Origin: Candidatus Woesearchaeota archaeon
GTDB taxonomy: Archaea; Nanobdellota; Nanobdellia; Woesearchaeales; WJKV01
Length of the DNA: 9,471 nt
Assembly (NCBI GenBank): GCA_019323495.1
Contig: JAHWHE010000043.1
Coordinates: 1-9,471 of the forward strand
Direction: 5' to 3'
Below the pieces are notes generated by a model. It saw only the letters and a list, made by a program, of their open reading frames with translations, made no database searches and was not told the origin of the DNA. Position 1 is the first letter of the stretch. Each line of letters starts with the position of its first letter. Positions 7,001 to 9,471 of the stretch are shown piece after piece. The translations under genes and the position numbers were made by a program.

Positions 7001-9440
7001 AGCTGACAATGTAGACAGTATGTTGATTAGCAGGCCTTCAATGGGAGGCTTGGCATTATATAATACAGTATTCAAGGACTTCCTTAAAGAAATAGAGAAA
7101 CATGTTAAAGATACTACTGGAAAGGATCCAACAAAAACAAAAGAAGGTTACGATCTTTTCATCAAAGAGCTGAAGACCAGAATTATGGAAGATGTTGAAG
7201 ATTTCGAAGCAGGCTTATTGCTTGAAGATACTCCTAAATATAAACGAGCGCAGATCCTGAAAGATCTGTGGGAAGGCATGCTCAAGCCAAAGCTAGAATC
7301 TAGCGGCGCAATCGCAAAAGGCAAAGTTGTGTTCGTGGACACCTGCTGCTATACATATCCTCCGTATCTAGAAGCCCTGACGCAGTACTATGCAGAAAGA
7401 GAAGGTATAAATATCGAGGCGAAAAGCTATTTCTGGACAGGCCAGTTCGCTCCTGCTACCGGCGTAACATCTGTTGCAGGAAGTGTAGATTCTCATGAAA
7501 ATATGGAAGATTCCTTTGTTAATGCATTAGTTGTGGGAAGAGACAGCTATGTTAAAGATGTCTTTGTGAACCCTCAATTAAAGATACACGACAACCCTAC
7601 TGTAGTGCTTATAAGTTTCATCACAGATCTTATAGTGCATAATCTTGCCAAGAAACAGCAGAGACAGATTCTGATAAGAAGCAAGATTTCAGATCTAGAA
7701 AGAGAAATCACTAATGTCGAAACAGATTTCCAGATGATAATGGACATGCCTATCGAAGCGCAACAGAAACTAGTTAATGATCTCGAAGGCATGCAGAGGC
7801 AATTGACAGCATTGAAAGGATTGTATCCTGACATCATGGAAGGTGCGGTGCTCTCCAAGATTGAAGCATTAGAAAGAAGCATTGCAAATAGAAGGGATGA
7901 ATTAGAAGAGAGAATGCTCTTTGACATTCCAGAAACAGGAGTAGATGATGCAGAAAAAGCTACGCCTCTAACTCCAGAAGTCACTCCAAGAAAAACTCCA
8001 ATAAAAGATGTCAGCAAAGTTACCCCTGAACAAGCTGCACAGGGAGAGATGGCAAAGCAGTACAATCTGGATGAGATTGCTGCTGACGGCCAGCCTGTGT
8101 GGGCAATTGCAGGAGGTTTCGATTATTCAGGCATCGGAACGCATCCTCTGCAGACATTGGAGAATAGACTGACAGGGGAAAAGATATTGTTGAAATCCGG
8201 ACCAATGCATACAAATGTAGGAGAATTCTTGTCCCAGAGATTCAACAAGTTGGTTGGAAACCCTGTTGCAGATGAAACACTAGTAAGATACAAAGGAGAG
8301 ATCAGGCAGGCGATTGGATTCCTTGAAGGATTCAAGTCATTCGATTCTGGTCCAAAAGAAGCAGAATCGTTCTTCATAAATGGAAAAGAAATTGACCTGT
8401 CGAAAGAAGCATATGCAAAGATACAAAGATCGTTCTTGATGGACCTCTTAACGTTCAATTATGACAGGACAGCCTGGAACATGATGTACAATGAAGAAAC
8501 AGGAGAAATTGTATTGATAGATCATGGCGCAAGCTTCATCAGCAGGGCGCAGGGAGGATTCAAAGGCTTCCCAGACAGTATGGACATCGCGCAGATAGAG
8601 CACGTTTTAACAAGCCCTCAATGGGGAGGAATAATCAATAAAGCTTACGATGACATGATCGCGGTCATTGACGGAGAAGTAATTGTCAAAGACAAGAAAT
8701 TTCTGGGAGAATCACTGGACATGCTCGCACAGGTCAGCGATGCGCAGATAGATGCGATTATTGAAGACAGTTTCAAGCAGATACCAATCGAAGAGCAAAG
8801 AGCAATTCTAGAAAAAGGATTAAGATCTGTTGAATATAAGAAAGATTACAAATCAGAGCTCGCAAAACAGACCTTGAACAAGATTCTTGATGAATATGAT
8901 GGAGACATGGCTGCATACTTCAAAGAAGCAATGAAAAAGAGGCTTGACCAGATGCTGACAGTCTTCTCAGGCTTGTTGGGAAGAGAAGCTCCATCGAGAC
9001 TTGCGCCAGCCGAGATAAAGCCTGTAGAAGTGCTGAAAACAGTTGAAGTTTCTGAACTTGAAGAAATACTAAAAGAAGAGCAGGTCAAGAAGAAAGCAAC
9101 TGACATATTCGCAAGGAACAAGATAGACATGACTTCTCCTAATGTAAAAGAGCTTTACGATTTCCTAGAATCAAAAGGAAAACGGGCAGAAAGATCAACA
9201 ACAATTGAGAATAATATTGCAAGGCTTGTTGCATTGAACGAATTCATTGACAGGCAGATAAAAGAAGGCAAAATGCCTACGACAGATCTTGTAGATGCAG
9301 GAGAAAGCGCATTCTTCAATGGAAATTATATTGCAGACATAATAGCCAGCACCTACAACAAGAGGGTAAAGCATCTTGAGCTTTCAACTGATTATCTGTT
9401 CTTCAACATGAACGATAAGAACAAATTCATCCCGGGTTAA
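39..9440 (+). CDS. Giant multidomain protein: duplicated VDTCC domain, HExxH motif, SpoIIE/PPM phosphatase, atypical kinase
   Basis: One uninterrupted frame of 3,133 codons ends in TAA at 9438-9440. I do not recognise the whole protein and give no gene name. Seen in order: helical Ala/Glu-rich N-terminus; VDTCC domain copy 1 (about 351-700); HExxH region (909-913); long helical and coiled-coil centre; SpoIIE/PPM-like phosphatase (about 1930-2178); VDTCC domain copy 2 (about 2254-2542); Thr-Pro linker; PI3/PI4K- or HipA-like kinase (about 2680-2978); short tail. No clear transmembrane span or signal peptide is visible, so a soluble intracellular protein is likely. The start is uncertain: the TTG at 39 is only the first start codon in the window, ATG at 51 is an alternative, and the frame is open back to base 3, so the protein may be 5' partial. 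Phospho-signalling is inferred from the kinase and phosphatase motifs; substrates are unknown. Arg codons are nearly all AGA/AGG throughout, which argues against a recent patchwork of foreign segments. Confidence 0.93.
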   Translation: MQELMKTSAERFTERTQTFEPERQSRLLKAVLEFARTGDARTGINIIEIEAAITLTGEDLKQLLAMPSSQIDSIWAQIYRALSADRQGQYQDIDIAARKNLADHSSALRRGEFAENPLADIFSPILNFAYLTGQGYPVTSADASALFGAAQAAAQKNDALLKENADRLAAEDVTRISGITEASAAEQAEDVTAAQTEAIAAREALDKARRELEELPAIEEAPAAPTVAAPAMAAEIAARRAAKIAAARKIAPGTLAPVTAVSIDDLVTQISTLASEFDFSGPEDKLIEFLKEQARVMASYDRELTGEEIQRIFTESVKGLKKRANELRDQAERENNVDLLALLDKLMTLPDEPKFDEFRYRDVTNRIRDLPEALDELEQKAPGYQIFGFMRDAGVMLTGALISNPERNVNAMTVTRETLGDSYSKITDMIEIAQGIIEEEFEPSMRRLLEQEVANARREKRALSPELTSRIIDAMTSMTAMYESKNRDGSKRSGSVLLPYDEDMYGKKTSKDVQKMIDKMIETGAVPSAFATGMARVEVFNNYDRFKSVTAALFREKMQTDPEFKKAMDTFYENYIRNKLIEGDVIDEQGRPIIGKAVFVDTCCKSIPLLLEILVNEKNPVVETKSYFWASDFTDKNVIYSKADRGAMKRIENLMIYSTTDPESLIDKPNFMAQFYKEKYIDNMYVLFGLQRDILMRKEATQTAPEVLVAAEIADFETRTDNIITRVSRKVRLPSIANELSKLEIQSFSLLYRLMDNMGKPGFPEMVVRFQIVKDKLRAARYAYSSGTAYEFKETPYKLDQTTAEEFAIALENRLVLRTEVFQIIYEYLSGEKFDPETTMAFAVKEALDVEERLELLTRLENKLTEMGVDKKIRDREIAEALNKLAEVGTRVHRDDVITKEDALYWDYHETLHTVWDNLNAEQQAEFQRTLEDVKLELPDALKNMPEVKELLDNTEEFFVVLATTDRLPLTSTGPEQDKLISQIIMNSPSLMAIFNTDTYRLFTGMAKAVLNKEVTVKELMQQRRPDLFEKIEKAKTPEVAAISDLQDVISREVARGEQPIAKFDLKKSVAKMFKDTNNLDSAMANSLLGAVFRLYTTPEQVDQMIEETEWPGVAAEKVKNVKARLRRYADYINTLRDEAATNELLETERQLPEAQRTFTQFYNTYYDNYASEIILVRAVDYADKTLTDLFKDIDRLTEVIAQENRDIVELERGLQAAEQRTSLLIALSRIDWFTDTEKSEFQREIVMLQGFISESEKEIAKKTSELAQLRKELDSRTKNRLNVARIVLRDVRDIAQENKDALRKSPVVNRRLNNLVKQYTYRNFLLGLTDIERKVIKSLAVEPDIGDQILKQPTETFNMVDQALVDDFITYLAKIGYEFTLSYNVPSDIVLKGENFEAVSSLESKLSKLPELGIKGSAATLTAKLQANTKTLVDAEYLASSDINELSNFISRLVKDNEIIPLTGRLGYDDNSLLNTVYLDQNNNILSNFDLNAQLVTFLGADNWRRIPTIINDQTLLDWKKLRQEGKDKEAEDLIKNSLVAEFLNTYRYKKASETALPLSVFKEVGRVIAKEKQKIRDLARILAEDPDSPLSLEEASEKGINIKKIQAAKRLRRGISDRLIRELQLAEVRAELVKTVDEQKKQHPRASAEDLARLTILSAVFEKDLPLESVNSEIAKLTAQELPAEASSIIKEQDLVRLISTLTDELAVGVLLGDELNIPPEKRLFTKLYQDIQTKPAFMGFDGKIDFYRKVNEFNERAEEYKKFTDESLRLFEQGQLMQDILLLRAEAEYGGYLAEVHNLNNNLELILEDIRADSKQRLSTLFRVLLEQPKTAARSQEIIRNYYLPQIKDPQLVLMRDELASIEKRIAGLKGEGDSQDELEEALEEQSELINDMKDHKESLDFAEKVREQLIDFIKKDGLSIEKLLEQEAYSQSDLEETAVQVGDRISIETHNSQLNNYELVNDLGQEIWGKLGGDSNRMKIYRNKEGKPEKVLIEVGDARGTGYEAAIIKRLKQQVFDYLEEFYPGFKELSLGGRLTLVNRIFTQVTEGKFAEETAQYVEIDLVTNNIEYSTVGRPIFVLKADGTVRRLQPVEKIGSMVMGQYKEGFQFGTGAASLEMGDRLILFSEGMSEGLEEKIRNAADLDSIIDFKEKILEQLPEQRNDQAMTIVDILEPELVKAPTFKPVDKALLDELKRYAEIVDRSGDPAELHKAYVEVSKLLEPYAELSREEIRMLVEIKRTAILKLYKDSVDPEMFPSTDYLLDLYYDPTSRESKLTSLRNGAKVAEELVKTHPDAVYIGLPRDADIMLRFLLELHPEKADNVDSMLISRPSMGGLALYNTVFKDFLKEIEKHVKDTTGKDPTKTKEGYDLFIKELKTRIMEDVEDFEAGLLLEDTPKYKRAQILKDLWEGMLKPKLESSGAIAKGKVVFVDTCCYTYPPYLEALTQYYAEREGINIEAKSYFWTGQFAPATGVTSVAGSVDSHENMEDSFVNALVVGRDSYVKDVFVNPQLKIHDNPTVVLISFITDLIVHNLAKKQQRQILIRSKISDLEREITNVETDFQMIMDMPIEAQQKLVNDLEGMQRQLTALKGLYPDIMEGAVLSKIEALERSIANRRDELEERMLFDIPETGVDDAEKATPLTPEVTPRKTPIKDVSKVTPEQAAQGEMAKQYNLDEIAADGQPVWAIAGGFDYSGIGTHPLQTLENRLTGEKILLKSGPMHTNVGEFLSQRFNKLVGNPVADETLVRYKGEIRQAIGFLEGFKSFDSGPKEAESFFINGKEIDLSKEAYAKIQRSFLMDLLTFNYDRTAWNMMYNEETGEIVLIDHGASFISRAQGGFKGFPDSMDIAQIEHVLTSPQWGGIINKAYDDMIAVIDGEVIVKDKKFLGESLDMLAQVSDAQIDAIIEDSFKQIPIEEQRAILEKGLRSVEYKKDYKSELAKQTLNKILDEYDGDMAAYFKEAMKKRLDQMLTVFSGLLGREAPSRLAPAEIKPVEVLKTVEVSELEEILKEEQVKKKATDIFARNKIDMTSPNVKELYDFLESKGKRAERSTTIENNIARLVALNEFIDRQIKEGKMPTTDLVDAGESAFFNGNYIADIIASTYNKRVKHLELSTDYLFFNMNDKNKFIPG
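1089..2138 (+). repeat. VDTCC domain, copy 1 (residues about 351-700)
   Basis: This segment shares a series of motifs, in the same order, with residues about 2254-2542. They are R391-D392-A-x-x-M396-L397, P405-E406, N408-V409, R416 followed by G420, then G595-K596, V600-D601-T602-C603-C604, and K625-S-Y-F-W629. Predicted strand-like segments before R391 and D601 suggest an alpha/beta Rossmann-like fold with conserved residues at strand ends. Copy 1 has 210 residues between R391 and D601 against 129 in copy 2, so it carries an insertion of about 80 residues. The family is not identified. The order RD, then R with a Gly, then VDT faintly recalls phosphoribosyltransferase-like folds, and also proteins linked to polysaccharide biosynthesis with an RDG...SR...VDxGW layout. 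Both comparisons are from memory and weak. Confidence 0.65.
2406..3095 (+). other. Zinc metallopeptidase-like region with HExxH (residues about 790-1019)
   Basis: The motif H909-E910-T-L-H913 (bases 2763-2777) fits the zincin signature HExxH: hydrophobic and aromatic neighbours (Y-W-D-Y before it, T-V-W after it) and no Pro inside. In gluzincins a Glu in a following helix supplies the third zinc ligand. E957 in T-E-E-F-F-V-V, 44 residues after H913, is a plausible candidate, with E956 as the alternative. The first His pair would bind zinc and E910 would activate water. Flanking sequence is helical, as expected for a gluzincin core. I cannot place it in a named family, and a five-residue motif can occur by chance in a protein this long. 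If real, it could process this protein or a partner. Confidence 0.45.
3096..5615 (+). other. Central helical region without recognised domain (residues about 1020-1859)
   Basis: About 840 residues are dominated by charged amphipathic helix. Residues about 1186-1305 (bases 3594-3953) are the strongest coiled-coil stretch, rich in Glu, Lys, Gln and Leu with almost no Pro or Gly. Residues about 1310-1560 have more hydrophobic and beta-like character and could hold a small folded domain, but I see no diagnostic motif. The rest, to 1859, is again mostly helical. It has Arg/Lys-rich patches around 1590-1640 that could contact nucleic acid or a partner, which is speculation. A scaffold or arm separating the N-terminal peptidase-like half from the C-terminal signalling half is the simplest reading. 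Confidence 0.45.
3594..3953 (+). other. Predicted coiled coil (residues about 1186-1305)
   Basis: A long stretch of Glu, Lys, Gln, Arg, Leu and Ile spaced in heptad fashion, with very few helix breakers. It would support dimerisation or serve as a rigid spacer. It was judged by eye; no heptad scoring was run. Confidence 0.5.
5616..5798 (+). other. Coiled coil preceding the phosphatase domain (residues about 1860-1920)
   Basis: The segment is dense in Glu, Leu and Lys, with runs such as D-E-L-E-E-A-L-E-E-Q, and has one short Gly-containing break near its first third. Coiled-coil signalling helices directly before SpoIIE/PPM domains are common in bacterial phosphatases such as the RsbU-like proteins, where they transmit activation. 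A similar role here is inferred from position. Confidence 0.5.
5826..6572 (+). other. SpoIIE/PPM-type Ser/Thr phosphatase domain (residues about 1930-2178)
   Basis: The order of motifs matches the SpoIIE/RsbU branch of the metal-dependent PPM phosphatases. These are G1976-G1977-D1978-S (family GGD), V-G2000-D2001-A-R-G2004-T-G2006 (family GDVSGHG), a Y-S-T-V-G-R-P stretch plus A-D-G-T-V (family AGHPP...DGxV), G2122-D2123-R-L-I-L-F-S-E2130-G2131 (family GDRLLLYTDG), and N2165-D2166 before T-I-V (family DDxT). Such enzymes use two divalent metals to remove phosphate from Ser or Thr, often on anti-sigma-antagonist-like proteins. D1978, D2001 and D2166 keep the expected acidic positions. The usual Asp of the TDG motif is Glu (E2130), and the H of AGHP is R. 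Length, about 250 residues, is normal. Activity is likely but not assured given the substitution. Confidence 0.8.
6798..7664 (+). repeat. VDTCC domain, copy 2 (residues about 2254-2542)
   Basis: The second copy of the domain at residues 351-700. Matching elements are R2305-D2306-A-x-x-M2310-L2311, P2319-E2320, N2324-V2325, S2331-R2332 then G2336, G2428-K2429, V2433-D2434-T2435-C2436-C2437, and K2462-S-Y-F-W2466. D2306 and D2434 follow predicted beta strands. The spacing from D2434 to K2462 is 28 against 24 in copy 1. At the DNA level only short blocks survive, for example GACACCTGCTGC at 1839-1850 and 7338-7349, so the duplication is old and the motifs are held by selection. Copy 2 is the shorter, probably minimal version. 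It sits between the phosphatase and kinase domains, so it could be a target or effector of that pair. Its function is unknown; an enzyme with a Cys-Cys active or metal-binding site is an inference. Confidence 0.65.
7665..7922 (+). other. Coiled coil after VDTCC copy 2 (residues 2543-2628)
   Basis: Two long charged helices rich in Glu, Arg, Leu, Ile and Gln, separated by a short break near Y-P-D. The composition suggests a helical hairpin or coiled coil leading into the Thr-Pro linker. Judged by eye. Confidence 0.5.
7932..8048 (+). other. Thr-Pro-rich linker (residues 2632-2670)
   Basis: Five Thr-Pro steps lie at T2642, T2645, T2649, T2653 and T2662, with Lys, Glu and Val between them. This is a flexible, probably extended linker joining the coiled coil to the kinase-like domain. 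Closely spaced Thr-Pro sites beside a kinase domain could be autophosphorylation sites, which is an inference. Confidence 0.6.
8076..8972 (+). other. Atypical kinase domain, PI3/PI4-kinase or HipA-like (residues about 2680-2978)
   Basis: The key elements of the protein-kinase-like fold are present in the expected order. A Gly-containing loop, A-G2692-G2693-F-D-Y-S-G2698, is followed by T-H-P-L-Q. L-L-K2719 fits the ATP-binding Lys strand, and G2728-E2729-F the helix C Glu. The catalytic loop is F-N-Y-D2809-R2810-T-A-W-N2814, with the spacing D-R-x-x-x-N typical of PI3/PI4-kinase-like and HipA-like enzymes rather than eukaryotic-type HRDxxxxN. Finally I-D2828-H-G-A-S-F matches the metal-binding DxG-like element. 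All catalytic residues appear intact, so ATP-dependent phosphotransfer is expected. The substrate could be a protein or a small molecule. The limits are approximate; a helical extension runs to about 2978. It may oppose the PPM domain about 500 residues upstream in the same chain. Confidence 0.75.
8979..9437 (+). other. C-terminal tail (residues 2981-3133)
   Basis: An Ala/Pro/Glu linker (about 2981-3000) leads to a charged helix and then about 100 residues of mixed helical sequence ending in an aromatic and Asn-rich stretch (Y-L-F-F-N-M-N). I recognise no domain. The tail looks like the beginning or body of a small folded unit that stops abruptly at F-I-P-G. The frame after the stop also reads as plausible coding sequence, so the natural end may lie further on. 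Confidence 0.4.
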
Positions 9441-9471
9441 TTGAGCGACGAAGTTATAGCTTTAGTCAAGA
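9441..9471 (+). other. In-frame open sequence directly after the stop
   Basis: Immediately after TAA the same frame reads L-S-D-E-V-I-A-L-V-K to the window edge. The first codon is TTG, so this could be the start of a following gene with zero spacing, or a continuation of the giant gene split by a nonsense change or sequencing error. No terminator hairpin is visible in these 31 bases, and there is no ribosome binding site just before the TTG. Ten codons are too few to choose. Confidence 0.25.

Noticed and set aside
1839..7349. Shared DNA block GACACCTGCTGC as a recombination or mobile-element repeat
   Set aside because: The identical run is only 12 bases and encodes the conserved D-T-C-C motif in both copies, so it reflects protein conservation rather than a DNA element.
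7602..7652. Hydrophobic stretch after VDTCC copy 2 (about residues 2522-2538) as a possible membrane helix
   Set aside because: It is short and contains Asp, His and Asn, and a similar helix follows KSYFW in copy 1. It fits a buried helix of the domain better than a membrane span.

Overview
The window is essentially one gene. A single forward reading frame is open from the left edge to a TAA at 9438-9440. From the first start codon in the window (TTG at 39) it encodes 3,133 residues. No second gene, RNA gene, mobile element or CRISPR array is visible. All reverse-strand open frames lie wholly inside this gene, and I treat them as shadows of its purine-rich coding strand.

Organism: arginine is written almost entirely as AGA/AGG, ATA is common for isoleucine, Gly is GGA/GGC, and GC is moderate (near 40% by eye, not computed). 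With an uncharacterised protein above 3,000 residues, this fits an uncultivated lineage known for giant genes, such as Omnitrophota or a DPANN archaeon (Woesearchaeota-like). The sequence alone does not decide between them.

Layout of the protein (residues counted from the TTG at 39): an Ala/Glu-rich helical N-terminus with an Ala/Pro linker (1-350); a first copy of a duplicated domain (about 351-700) carrying RDA..ML, an [S/T]R..G element, VDTCC and KSYFW; a region with an HExxH zinc-peptidase motif (H909-E910-H913, possible third ligand E957); a long helical and coiled-coil stretch with no recognised domain (about 1020-1920); a SpoIIE/PPM-type Ser/Thr phosphatase domain (about 1930-2178); a second copy of the duplicated domain (about 2254-2542); a coiled coil (2543-2628); a Thr-Pro-rich linker (2632-2670); an atypical kinase domain of the PI3/PI4-kinase or HipA-like kind (about 2680-2978); and an unrecognised C-terminal tail. 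I see no convincing signal peptide or membrane segment, although the true N-terminus may lie outside the window.

The best candidate for something undescribed is this combination: a kinase-like and a phosphatase-like domain in one chain, bracketing one of two diverged copies of an unidentified probable enzyme domain, plus a peptidase-like motif. A self-contained phosphorylation switch controlling the duplicated domains is an inference, not something the sequence proves. Both gene ends need care. The frame is open upstream of the first start, and coding-like sequence continues in frame after the stop.
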